Source: Pseudonocardia sp. SCN 73-27
GTDB taxonomy: Bacteria > Actinomycetota > Actinomycetes > Mycobacteriales > Pseudonocardiaceae
Length of the DNA: 64,000 nt
Assembly (NCBI GenBank): GCA_001725415.1
Contig: MEGH01000006.1
Span: forward strand, 87,022-151,021
Reading direction: 5' to 3'
The position numbers were made by a program, and so were the translations under genes. Of the stretch, positions 44,852 through 52,554 are shown in pieces (position 1 is the stretch's first letter; each line of letters begins with the position of its first letter). The notes beneath the pieces were generated by a model, which had not been told where the DNA came from, made no database searches, and saw only the letters and a program-made list of their open reading frames with translations.

Positions 44852-45592
44852 CTACGGCAGCAGGGCGCAGGCCTTGCGCGCCAACGTGAGCAGCTCGTCG
44901 GCCTCCGAGGCGGTGAGCACCTCGCCGATGACCCGGCCGCACGCCTCGTCGACCTCGCGGTGGACGGCGGCCATCTGCTCGGCATGCGAGCCCTCGGCCG
45001 GCCAGGGCTTCGGCCAGCCGAACGCCCCGGCGTAGAACTCGCCACCGTCGGACATGATCGCCTCGAGCGGGCGCAGCCCGGCCGCGGCGACCGCCGCGAC
45101 GTGGACGCCGCCGCGCCACTCGCGCAACAGGTTCAGCTGGTGCGCGGCGCGGGCCCGGGGGCTCGTGGGGCGCGGGTGCGCCCGCCACGCGGCGAACAGC
45201 GCCGTCGCGGGCGCGTCGTCGACGACCTTCTCGGCGAGGTCGGCCAGCCGGGTCGCGTCCTCCTCGGACAGCGATGCCAGCTTGTCCTCGCCGTACTCCG
45301 CGCACGCCTCGGCGAACACGCGTGTCGCCGTCTCACGGCTGCACACCTTGGCGACGCCGGGCCACGCCTCGGCCGCCGCCTCGGGGGACAGGAATCCGTG
45401 CGCGGCCGCCGCGACCTCGGGCGTGGTGTCGCCCAGGACGCCGAGCCGGCCCGCGACGTAGAGCTGCAACGGGTCCGGGAAGCCCAGCTCGGTCGCCTTC
45501 GCCGCCGTCGGCGGCGCCAGCATGAACGCGGCGGCCGTGTCGTAGATCGCGGCGCCCAGCTCGTGGGCCGTGGGTGTTCCGTGGGTGGTCAT
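44852..45592 (-). CDS. SCO6745-family protein
   Basis: 246 residues, predominantly helical, without catalytic motif that I recognise. The family name refers to Streptomyces SCO6745. Segments: LGAAIYDTAAAFMLAPPTAAKATELGFPDPLQLYVAGRLGVLGD and ALFAAWRAHPRPTSPRARAAHQLNLLREWRGG. An ATG 45592 with AGGAGA 4 bases before it sets the start. It often neighbours acyl-CoA synthetases. Unknown function. Confidence 0.8.
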   Translation of the reverse strand: MTTHGTPTAHELGAAIYDTAAAFMLAPPTAAKATELGFPDPLQLYVAGRLGVLGDTTPEVAAAAHGFLSPEAAAEAWPGVAKVCSRETATRVFAEACAEYGEDKLASLSEEDATRLADLAEKVVDDAPATALFAAWRAHPRPTSPRARAAHQLNLLREWRGGVHVAAVAAAGLRPLEAIMSDGGEFYAGAFGWPKPWPAEGSHAEQMAAVHREVDEACGRVIGEVLTASEADELLTLARKACALLP

Positions 45593-45621
45593 GGTTCTCC
45601 TCGCCGGCTGCTGTCGGGGGC

Positions 45622-46215
45622 TCAGGAACGCTGGAAGTCGTAGAGCGCCGAGTCGGGCAGGATCGCCAGCGGCGTCGCCAGCCGGTTCGAGAACGAGAAG
45701 AACGCCGCGACCTCGAGGACCTCGAAGATCTCCTCGTCGGTCAGCCCGGCGGTGCGCAGCTCCTCGAAGTCGCTGTCGTGCATGCGGTCCGGTGCCTCGG
45801 TGACCTTGACCGAGAAGTCGCAGATCGCGCGCTCGCGGTCGGAGAGCTGGACCTCGCGGTAGTTGTGCGCGATCCGCTGCGCCCGCTCGCTGCTGCCCAG
45901 GTGCCCGGCCATACCGCCGGTGTGGTGCATCGTGCAGTAGGTGCAGCCGTTGATGTTGGAGACGACGGCCGCGATCATCTCGCGCTCGAGCATCGGGATG
46001 ACGCCGTTGCTCGGGGTGAACAGGGCCTCGTAGTAGCCGAGGAAGCGGCGCAGGACCTCGGGGTGCACGGCGAGGGCCTTGATCCAGTTCGGCACGCCGC
46101 CCGGCGCGTCGGCGAACGCCTTGTAGAGGGCCGCGACCCGCGGCGGGAGGTTGTCCTCGTCGGCGATGCCCAGGCGGGAGATGCGCTCGGTGGTACGCAC
46201 TGCGGTCTCGGTCAT
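45622..46215 (-). CDS. AhpD-like peroxidase-related protein, copy 1
   Basis: 197 residues, carboxymuconolactone decarboxylase (AhpD) fold. The CxxC-type motif is NINGCTYCTMHHTGGM; this is the pair that gives peroxidase or thiol-disulfide activity. ATG 46215 has GGAG 6 bases before it; ATG 46221 possible. Its relative at 47410 flanks the alcohol dehydrogenase on the other side. Probably protects or participates in oxidative catabolism; not established. Confidence 0.87.
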   Translation of the reverse strand: MTETAVRTTERISRLGIADEDNLPPRVAALYKAFADAPGGVPNWIKALAVHPEVLRRFLGYYEALFTPSNGVIPMLEREMIAAVVSNINGCTYCTMHHTGGMAGHLGSSERAQRIAHNYREVQLSDRERAICDFSVKVTEAPDRMHDSDFEELRTAGLTDEEIFEVLEVAAFFSFSNRLATPLAILPDSALYDFQRS

Positions 46216-46282
46216 GATCAACTCCGTTGTCGTCGTTGCGGGTGGTTCGCCGTACTGGGGTGCCGGGTTCCCCGGGTGGTGC

Positions 46283-47398
46283 TCAGGGGAACTCGACGAT
46301 CGCCTTCACGCTCTCGCCGGCGTGCATGCCCGCGAAGCCGTCGTTGACACGGTCGAGCGGGTAGCGGCGGGTGATGAACTCGTCGATCTTGAGCCGGCCC
46401 TGGTCGTAGAGGTCCAGCAGCATCGGGATGTCCCACGTCGGGACGCACGAGCCGTACAGCGAGCCGAGCAGCTTCTTCTCGAACAGCGCCAGCTCCACCG
46501 GCGACACCGGGATGCCGACGGTCGAGCCCTTGCCCAGGCCCGTCACGACCGCGGTGCCGCCCTTGCGGATCGCGGCGAACGCCGACGCGATGTGGTCGGG
46601 TGTCGTGACGCCGACGCACACGATCGCGACGTCGGCACCCTGCCCGTTGGTCAGCTCCTTCGCGGCCGCCGTGGCCTCGGCGATGTCGGCGTACGTCGCG
46701 GTCGCGCCCGCCGTGACGGCCGCCTCGCGCCGCAGCGCGACCGGGTCGACCGCCAGCACGTGCGCCGCACCCGCCATCGCGGCACCCTGCACCGCGTGGA
46801 TGCCGACGCCGCCCACGCCCATCACGATCGCCACCTGACCGGCGGAGACCTTGCCGACCTTCACCGCCGACCCCCACCCCGTGCCGACGCTGCACGCCGC
46901 CAGGCACGCCGCGTCCAACGGGATGTGCTTCGGGATGCGGATCGCCGAGCTCGTCGACACCAGGGTGTACTCGGAGAACGTCGACACACCCGCGGTCTGC
47001 GCCAGGTTCTCCCCGTTCAGTCGCAACCGGTAGCTGTCCGGATCGTCCGCACGGGCGCCGGCGAGGGTCTGCGCACCGAGGTCGCACAGGTTCTGCTTGC
47101 CCTGCGCGCACCAGCGGCACCGCCCGCACGACGGGATCCACGCCAGTACCACGTGGTCGCCGACCTCGTACCCACGCGTGTTCGGGCCGACCTCCATCAC
47201 GATCCCGGCACCCTCGTGACCACCCGCCATCGGCAGGTTGACCTCGAGGTCCCCGACCGCGATGTGGTCGTCGGAATGACAGATCCCCGACGCCACCATC
47301 TTGACGACGAGCTCGTCCTGACGTGGGGTGTCGAGCTCGATCTCCGTCATCTCGAACTTGCCGGGTGCGGAGAAGAGCACCGCCGACCGTGTCTTCAC
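46283..47398 (-). CDS. NDMA-dependent-type alcohol dehydrogenase
   Basis: 371 residues, zinc-dependent medium-chain class III-like group. Catalytic zinc ligands are in GICHSDDH and AGGHEGAGIV; structural zinc Cys are in IPSCGRCRWCAQGKQNLCD. The cofactor motif is GVGGVGIHAVQGA. Actinomycete members of this kind (nicotinoproteins) keep NAD bound and use an artificial acceptor. GTG 47398 follows GGAGG. Substrate unknown. Sits between two AhpD-like genes. Confidence 0.92.
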   Translation of the reverse strand: MKTRSAVLFSAPGKFEMTEIELDTPRQDELVVKMVASGICHSDDHIAVGDLEVNLPMAGGHEGAGIVMEVGPNTRGYEVGDHVVLAWIPSCGRCRWCAQGKQNLCDLGAQTLAGARADDPDSYRLRLNGENLAQTAGVSTFSEYTLVSTSSAIRIPKHIPLDAACLAACSVGTGWGSAVKVGKVSAGQVAIVMGVGGVGIHAVQGAAMAGAAHVLAVDPVALRREAAVTAGATATYADIAEATAAAKELTNGQGADVAIVCVGVTTPDHIASAFAAIRKGGTAVVTGLGKGSTVGIPVSPVELALFEKKLLGSLYGSCVPTWDIPMLLDLYDQGRLKIDEFITRRYPLDRVNDGFAGMHAGESVKAIVEFP

Positions 47399-47409
47399 GA
47401 CGACCTCCC

Positions 47410-48027
47410 TCAGCTCGCGACGACGTCGGCGGCGTCGGCCGGGGCCGTGCGCGCCAGGTGGTGGTACTCGGTGTTCGGGACGAACCCCATCGCCAGCGCG
47501 AGCCGGTTCGTGAACGAGTACATCGCCGTCAGCTCCGCGACGTCCCACACCTCGTCCTCGGACAACCCGACCTTCGCCAGCGTGTCGAGGTCCTCGCGGG
47601 AGATCGTCGCCGGTTCCCGGGTCAGCTTGTCCGCGTAACGGCAGATCGCCAGCTCGCGCTCGTCGAGACCCGCGTGGCGCCAGTTGTGCATGATCAGGTC
47701 GGCCTTGACCGCGTCGCCCAGCTCCTCGCGCAGCGCGTAGAGGTGCGAGGTCAGGCAGTAGGTGCAACTGTGGATCGCCGACACCACCACCGCGATCATC
47801 TCGCGGTCGGCGGCCGAAAGATTGTCCGTCGGGACGTGCAGCTGCGAGTAGTGCGCGAACCAGGCGGAGAACCGCTGGGGCCGGTGCGAGTAGCCGCGGA
47901 ACACGTTCGGGACGAACCCGAGCTGCTCCTCGGCCTTGCCGCACAACGACTGCAGCGACGCGGGCAGGTCGGACAACGCCGGCACCGGGAACCAGCTCGT
48001 CTCGCGGCCGTGTCCGTCGTCGCTCAT
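47410..48027 (-). CDS. AhpD-like peroxidase-related protein, copy 2
   Basis: 205 residues, same AhpD-type family as the 45622 protein (HSCTYCLTSHLYAL carries the Cys-x2-Cys motif). Sequence identity between the two is only moderate, so they are diverged paralogues. ATG 48027 is preceded by GGAGG at 8 bases. It is the first gene of the minus-strand operon. The probable promoter overlaps the inverted repeat at 48052-48078. Confidence 0.87.
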   Translation of the reverse strand: MSDDGHGRETSWFPVPALSDLPASLQSLCGKAEEQLGFVPNVFRGYSHRPQRFSAWFAHYSQLHVPTDNLSAADREMIAVVVSAIHSCTYCLTSHLYALREELGDAVKADLIMHNWRHAGLDERELAICRYADKLTREPATISREDLDTLAKVGLSEDEVWDVAELTAMYSFTNRLALAMGFVPNTEYHHLARTAPADAADVVAS

Positions 48028-48051
48028 CGTCGAGCCCTCCACATGGTCGTT

Positions 48052-48078
48052 TTACTGAACGTGCGGTCGGTACAGTAA
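48052..48078. promoter_or_regulatory. Inverted repeat between divergent genes, probable operator
   Basis: TTACTG (48052-48057) and CAGTAA (48073-48078) form an inverted repeat 15 bases apart. The right half overlaps the -10 box of the XRE-cupin gene; the site also lies upstream of the 48027 gene. Confidence 0.55.
48071..48076 (+). promoter_or_regulatory. -10 box for the XRE-cupin gene
   Basis: TACAGT, 7 bases before ATG 48084; leaderless spacing. Confidence 0.5.
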
Positions 48079-48083
48079 CCGCC

Positions 48084-48746
48084 ATGACGTCGACGAAGCA
48101 AGGCCGCCGCGGTGCGTCCGCCACTCCCGTGCGGTGTGGACCTGCGACGATGAGCGCCATGTCCACCGCGAACGCCGTCGTCGGCCGCAACGTCGGCGGT
48201 CTGCGGATCGACCGCAAGATGTCCGCCTCCGAGCTCGCCCGCAAAGCAGGCATCTCCAAGGCCACCGTGCTGTCGATCGAACTGGGCAAGGCCAACCCCA
48301 CCGTCGACACCCTCCAGGCCCTCGCCACCGCCCTCGGCGTCACCATCACCGACCTCCTCACCGACGCCAGCAGCGGCGTCGCCACCACCGTGCGCCGGCA
48401 GGTCGACGCCGAGTGGCATCCCCTGGGCACCTTGCGGATCCGTCCCCTCGGCACCATGTACGGGGCCGACCTCGTCTACGTCTTCGTCGCGATCATCAGC
48501 GAGGAGGGCTACTCCGACGACGGGCACGAGGCCAATGCCGTCGAGAGCCTCTACGTCCTCTCCGGGACCATCCTCGCCGGGCCCACCGCCGACCCCGTCA
48601 CCCTTCACGCCGGCGACTACATCCGCTTCACCGCCGACGGCCCGCACATGTACCGCGCCCAGAACGGCACCGCCGAGGCGCTCCTCGTGATCAGCCGTGC
48701 ACAGATCCCCGACGTCGGCAGGCTGACGGTGGTCGACGAGACGTAG
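48084..48746 (+). CDS. XRE-family regulator with C-terminal cupin
   Basis: 220 residues. The HTH_XRE is at about 32-85 (LRIDRKMSASELARKAGISKATVLSIELGKANPTVDTLQALATALGV), the cupin sensor at 125-215 (VESLYVLSGTILAGPT...HAGDYIRF). Such proteins control adjacent catabolic genes. Divergent from the 47410-43285 operon; the inverted repeat between them is its probable site. ATG 48084 is favoured by the TACAGT box; ATGs at 48150 and 48159 are shorter alternatives. Confidence 0.9.
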   Translation: MTSTKQGRRGASATPVRCGPATMSAMSTANAVVGRNVGGLRIDRKMSASELARKAGISKATVLSIELGKANPTVDTLQALATALGVTITDLLTDASSGVATTVRRQVDAEWHPLGTLRIRPLGTMYGADLVYVFVAIISEEGYSDDGHEANAVESLYVLSGTILAGPTADPVTLHAGDYIRFTADGPHMYRAQNGTAEALLVISRAQIPDVGRLTVVDET

Positions 48747-48884
48747 CCCGTCTCGGCCCGGGTCCGGCCGTCGGTCGACCTCCCGTTCCGTTGTGATCGT
48801 TGTTCGTGCCGGAAGGACGACGGATTCGTCGCGGTGATCGGCTCGGCGTGCGCAGGCGGCTCCCGGGCGTCGCCGGACGGCGCG

Positions 48885-49331
48885 TCAGGGCTCGCGAACG
48901 CCGAACATGCCGGTGAAGTCGGCGCTGTAGACGAGGGTGTCGCCGCGGTGCATCCGCGCCCCGAGGGTCACCAGTCCCATCTCGGGGCGGCTGCGGGAGC
49001 GGCGCGCATCCAGAATTTCGAGCGTCGGGGTGAGCACGTCGCCGCCGAAGACCGGCGCGGGCCAGCGGATCCGCTCACCGCCGGGCGACGCGAGGCTGGT
49101 CGAGCGCAGGAGGACCGCGTCGGCGTAGGCGCGCATCCACAGTGAGGCGGTGAACCAGCCCGAGGCCGCGAGGTCGCCGAACACCGACTGCTTGCCGGCC
49201 TCGTCGTCGAGATGGAACGGCTGGGGGTCGAACCGACGGGCGAAGGCGATCATCTCGTCGCGGTCGACGGTGATGGTTCCGAGGTCGAACGTGCGGCCCG
49301 GGGTGAGGTCCTCGAAGGCGAGCTCCGGCAT
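48885..49331 (-). CDS. MaoC-like dehydratase domain protein
   Basis: 148 residues. Single hot-dog domain, with AFARRFDPQPFHLDDEAGKQSVFGDLAASGW showing the MaoC catalytic Asp and His. Probably an (R)-enoyl-CoA hydratase. Start ATG 49331, 6 bases after TAGGGT. Not obviously in an operon. Confidence 0.9.
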   Translation of the reverse strand: MPELAFEDLTPGRTFDLGTITVDRDEMIAFARRFDPQPFHLDDEAGKQSVFGDLAASGWFTASLWMRAYADAVLLRSTSLASPGGERIRWPAPVFGGDVLTPTLEILDARRSRSRPEMGLVTLGARMHRGDTLVYSADFTGMFGVREP

Positions 49332-49337
49332 GGTCGG

Positions 49338-49343
49338 ACCCTA
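49338..49343 (-). promoter_or_regulatory. -10 box for the MaoC gene
   Basis: TAGGGT on the minus strand, 6 bases before ATG 49331. Confidence 0.6.
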
Positions 49344-49381
49344 CGACGCGGAGCGGGCGGCGTCGGCCGGGACGACCGATG

Positions 49382-50176
49382 TCACGGGAAGCAGGCCAAC
49401 GCGGCGTCGTGCAGGGCGCCGTTGGAGGTGACGGAGTTGCCGCCGGCGAAGGTGGCGACGCCGCCGAGGTCCGTCAGCTTCCCGCCGGCCTCCTCGACGA
49501 GGATCTGCACGGCGGCGAGGTCCCAGGTGTTGGCCTCCGGCTCGACGGCCAGGTCGATCGTCCCCTCGGCGACGAGGCAGTGCTGCCAGAAGTCGCCGAA
49601 GGCGCGGGTCTCCCAGCAGCGGTCCGTCAGGGTCAGCCAGTTGTCGAGGATGTCGTGCTCGCGGAAGGTGTTGAGGTTGGTGGTGGACACGTAGCAGTCG
49701 CCCAGCTCGGCGACCCCGGACACCGTGATGCGTCGCGGGGTCGCGCCGGGGGCGTCGGAGGTCCAGGCGCCCGCACCCGTTGCGGCCCACCAGCGCCGGC
49801 CCAGCGCCGGGGCGCTGACGACGCCGACGACCGGCACGCCGTGCACGGTCAGCGCGATGAGCGACGCCCAGACGGGCATGCCGCGGGAGAAGTTCTTGGT
49901 GCCGTCGATGGGGTCGAGCACCCAGCCGCGGCCGCTCGCGGGCACCTCACCGCCGCGCTCCTCGCCGAGTACGGCATCGCCGGGGACGGCGGACCCCAGC
50001 TCCTTCCGCAGTGCGTCCTCGGCGGCGGTGTCGGCGTCGGTCACCGGGGTGCGGTCGGGCTTGCGTTCGACCCGCAGGTCCGCGGCACGGAACCGGGGGA
50101 GCGTGATCGCGTCGGCGACGTCGGCCAGGCGGAGTGCGAGCGTGAGATCGCCGTCGGAGGTCAGGGACTCGTCCAC
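49382..50176 (-). CDS. hisN: Histidinol-phosphatase / inositol-monophosphatase family
   Basis: 264 residues. Metal-binding motifs: GEERGGE, DPIDGTKNFSRGMPVWASLIAL, and TWDLAAVQILVEEAGG. This form is typical of actinobacterial HisN, which removes phosphate from L-histidinol phosphate. An inositol- or PAP-phosphatase cannot be ruled out. GTG 50176 gives the family start; upstream frame continues into Arg/Pro-rich shadow. Confidence 0.9.
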   Translation of the reverse strand: MDESLTSDGDLTLALRLADVADAITLPRFRAADLRVERKPDRTPVTDADTAAEDALRKELGSAVPGDAVLGEERGGEVPASGRGWVLDPIDGTKNFSRGMPVWASLIALTVHGVPVVGVVSAPALGRRWWAATGAGAWTSDAPGATPRRITVSGVAELGDCYVSTTNLNTFREHDILDNWLTLTDRCWETRAFGDFWQHCLVAEGTIDLAVEPEANTWDLAAVQILVEEAGGKLTDLGGVATFAGGNSVTSNGALHDAALACFP

Positions 50177-50595
50177 GGGAGACGACTCTGCCAGCCGCGG
50201 CACCCGTCCGGACCGGCAGGGCGCCGTGCGGTCCACGGACCCCGGACGGTCGGACCGCCGGGACCGGGAACTCTGTCGGTTCCTGGGCATGTTCGGCCGG
50301 CCGCTGCTCGGCGCGACGACCGCGCCGGTACCGGGCCTCTCGGTGCGCAACCACGCTCGCGTCGTCCACGAGGCGCCTGCACAGCGGCCGCTGTCGCCGC
50401 CGGCTGGACGGCCCCGTGGCCGGGGGGCAGCGGCGCCCACCGATATCCCCTGTGCGGGGGGTGCGGTGCGGTGCGGATTGCGACGACCATGTCGGCGCTG
50501 CCTCGTCGTGCGTCGACGTCGTGCGAACACTGACGTTCGCGACCCTGGCTGCAGCTCCGCGTTGTCGGTCCAGGGGCAGAAGTGCGCTCAAACAG

Positions 50596-50611
50596 TTAAG
50601 TCACAAGTGAA
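50596..50611. promoter_or_regulatory. Candidate CbbR box 1
   Basis: TTAAGTCACAAGTGAA contains inverted TCAC/GTGA arms and fits the T-N11-A pattern of LysR proteins. About 45 bases upstream of the -10 candidate. Confidence 0.5.
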
Positions 50612-50627
50612 GCGTTAGCACTGAAGA

Positions 50628-50641
50628 TTCACTGTTCGTGA
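50628..50641. promoter_or_regulatory. Candidate CbbR box 2
   Basis: TTCACTGTTCGTGA: TCAC and GTGA arms with 5-base spacer, just upstream of the -10 candidate, the usual position of an activation subsite. Confidence 0.45.
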
Positions 50642-50655
50642 GGGTCTGCGAACCC

Positions 50656-50661
50656 TACTGT
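50656..50661 (+). promoter_or_regulatory. Candidate -10 box of the cbb-cso operon
   Basis: TACTGT, about 95 bases before the cbbL start. No convincing -35, as expected for an activator-dependent promoter. Confidence 0.4.
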
Positions 50662-50755
50662 GATGATCAGGTGGTTGAGACAGTCCAGCGTGCCGGCCCC
50701 GCAGCGGGAAGCAAGGGACCGTCCCCAGCAGCGGGCGTAAGCCGAGGAGAGAAGC

Positions 50756-52168
50756 GTGTCAAACAAGACCTACCAGGCCGGCGTGAAGGACTACGCCGCG
50801 ACTTACTGGACGCCGGACTACGAGCCGTTGGACACGGATCTGCTCGCGGTGTTCAAGGTCGTTGCGCAGGAGGGCGTGCCTCGCGAGGAGGCCGCGGCGG
50901 CGGTGGCGGCGGAGTCCTCCACCGGAACGTGGACCACGGTGTGGACCGACCTTCTGACCGACCTGGACTACTACAAGGGTCGGTGCTACCGGATCGAGAA
51001 CGTTCCGGGCGACGACACCGCGTTCTTCGCGTTCATCGCCTACCCGATCGACCTCTTCGAGGAGGGGTCGGTCGTCAACGTGCTGACCTCGCTGGTCGGC
51101 AACGTGTTCGGGTTCAAGGCGATCCGCAGTCTGCGGCTCGAGGACATCCGGTTCCCCCTGGCCTTCGTGAAGACCTGTGGTGGTCCGCCGCAGGGAATCC
51201 AGGTCGAGCGCGACCGGCTGAACAAGTACGGGCGTCCGCTGCTGGGCTGCACGATCAAGCCCAAGCTCGGTCTGTCGGCCAAGAACTACGGCCGGGCGGT
51301 CTACGAGTGCCTGCGTGGTGGTCTCGACTTCACCAAGGACGACGAGAACATCAACAGCCAGCCGTTCATGCGCTGGAACCACCGGTTCGAGTTCGTGATG
51401 GAGGCCGTTCACAAGGCCACCGAGGAGACCGGTGAGATCAAGGGCCACTACCTGAACGTCACGGCGTCGACGCCGGAAGAGATGTACAAGCGGGCCGAGT
51501 TCGCGAAGTCGCTCGGCGCGCCGATCATCATGCACGACTTCTTCACCGCAGGCTTCACGGCCAACACCGGCCTGGCGAACTGGTGCCGCGAGAACGGCAT
51601 GCTGCTGCACATCCACCGGGCGATGCACGCGGTCGTCGACCGCAACCCGATGCACGGCATCCACTTCCGCGTCCTCACCAAGTGCCTGCGGCTGTCCGGC
51701 GGCGACCACTTCCACTCGGGCACCGTCGTCGGCAAGCTCGAGGGTGACCGGCAGGCCACGCTGGGGTGGATCGACCTCATGCGTGAGTCGTTCGTGCCCG
51801 AGAACCGCAAGCGCGGCATCTTCTTCGACCAGGACTGGGGCTCGATGCCGGGCACGATGCCGGTCGCCTCGGGCGGTATCCACGTCTGGCACATGCCCGC
51901 CCTCGTCGCGATCTTCGGCGACGACTCCTGCCTGCAGTTCGGTGGCGGCACGCTGGGTCACCCGTGGGGCAACGCGGCGGGAGCGCACGCCAACCGGGTC
52001 GCGCTCGAGGCCTGCGTCGAGGCGCGCAACCAGGGCCGTGACCTGGAGCGGGAGGGTCGGGAGATCCTCACCGAGGCCGCCCGGCACAGCCCGGAGCTGG
52101 CCATCGCTCTGGACACCTGGAAGGAAATCAAGTTCGAGTTCGACACGGTGGACAAGCTCGACGCCTGA
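50756..52168 (+). CDS. cbbL: RuBisCO large subunit, form IA
   Basis: 470 residues, normal length. Fixes CO2 on ribulose-1,5-bisphosphate in the Calvin cycle, inside the carboxysome. Residues: [38 protein letters not shown] (carbamylated Lys and metal acids), and [18 protein letters not shown], all intact. The N-terminus ([17 protein letters not shown]) is of the form IA carboxysomal type. GTG 50756 has GAGGAGA 5 bases before it. The first gene of the operon; the candidate CbbR boxes are upstream. Confidence 0.98.
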   Translation: MSNKTYQAGVKDYAATYWTPDYEPLDTDLLAVFKVVAQEGVPREEAAAAVAAESSTGTWTTVWTDLLTDLDYYKGRCYRIENVPGDDTAFFAFIAYPIDLFEEGSVVNVLTSLVGNVFGFKAIRSLRLEDIRFPLAFVKTCGGPPQGIQVERDRLNKYGRPLLGCTIKPKLGLSAKNYGRAVYECLRGGLDFTKDDENINSQPFMRWNHRFEFVMEAVHKATEETGEIKGHYLNVTASTPEEMYKRAEFAKSLGAPIIMHDFFTAGFTANTGLANWCRENGMLLHIHRAMHAVVDRNPMHGIHFRVLTKCLRLSGGDHFHSGTVVGKLEGDRQATLGWIDLMRESFVPENRKRGIFFDQDWGSMPGTMPVASGGIHVWHMPALVAIFGDDSCLQFGGGTLGHPWGNAAGAHANRVALEACVEARNQGRDLEREGREILTEAARHSPELAIALDTWKEIKFEFDTVDKLDA

Positions 52169-52218
52169 TGTGACCCGGCTGCCAGACCCGGCCCTCGAGC
52201 CCCCACAGAGAGATGGAC

Positions 52219-52551
52219 ATGACCATGGAAGCCTACGGGCCCACACGGACGCGCGTCGAAACGTTCTCCTACCTCCCGCCGATGACCCCCGACCGCCTGC
52301 GTGCGCAGATCACCTACGCGATCCAGCAGGGATGGAACCCGGCGGTCGAGCACACCGAGCCCGAGAAGGCCGGCTCGAACTTCTGGTACCTCTGGAAGCT
52401 GCCGCTGTTCGGTGAGAAGTCGGTGGACCGGGTCCTGAGCGAACTCGAGGCGTGCCACCGGGCGAACCCCGGTCACCTCGTGCGCCTGATCGCTTACGAC
52501 AACTTCACGCAGTCGCAGGGCACGGCGTTCGTCGTCTACGGGGCTCGCTGA
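52219..52551 (+). CDS. cbbS: RuBisCO small subunit
   Basis: 110 residues from ATG 52219. Caps the octamer of large subunits. Family signatures: [37 protein letters not shown], and [19 protein letters not shown]. Three in-frame ATGs (52213, 52219, 52225) are possible; 52219 has the best spacing from the weak AGAGAG ribosome binding site. Located 50 bases after cbbL. Confidence 0.97.
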   Translation: MTMEAYGPTRTRVETFSYLPPMTPDRLRAQITYAIQQGWNPAVEHTEPEKAGSNFWYLWKLPLFGEKSVDRVLSELEACHRANPGHLVRLIAYDNFTQSQGTAFVVYGAR

Positions 52552-52554
52552 CCC

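Larger units (their letters stand above)
50177..50755. other. Upstream region of the carboxysome operon
   Basis: 579 bases with no supported gene. Its last 160 bases are clearly lower in GC and hold two TCAC/GTGA palindromic boxes, a -10 candidate and a ribosome binding site. A further GCGAAC/GTTCGC inverted pair lies at 50523-50540. Short frames here have no start signal. Confidence 0.5.

Noticed and set aside
50416-50610. Short plus-strand frame in the cbb upstream region
   Set aside because: No ribosome binding site, no family-like sequence, and it overlaps the probable regulatory boxes.
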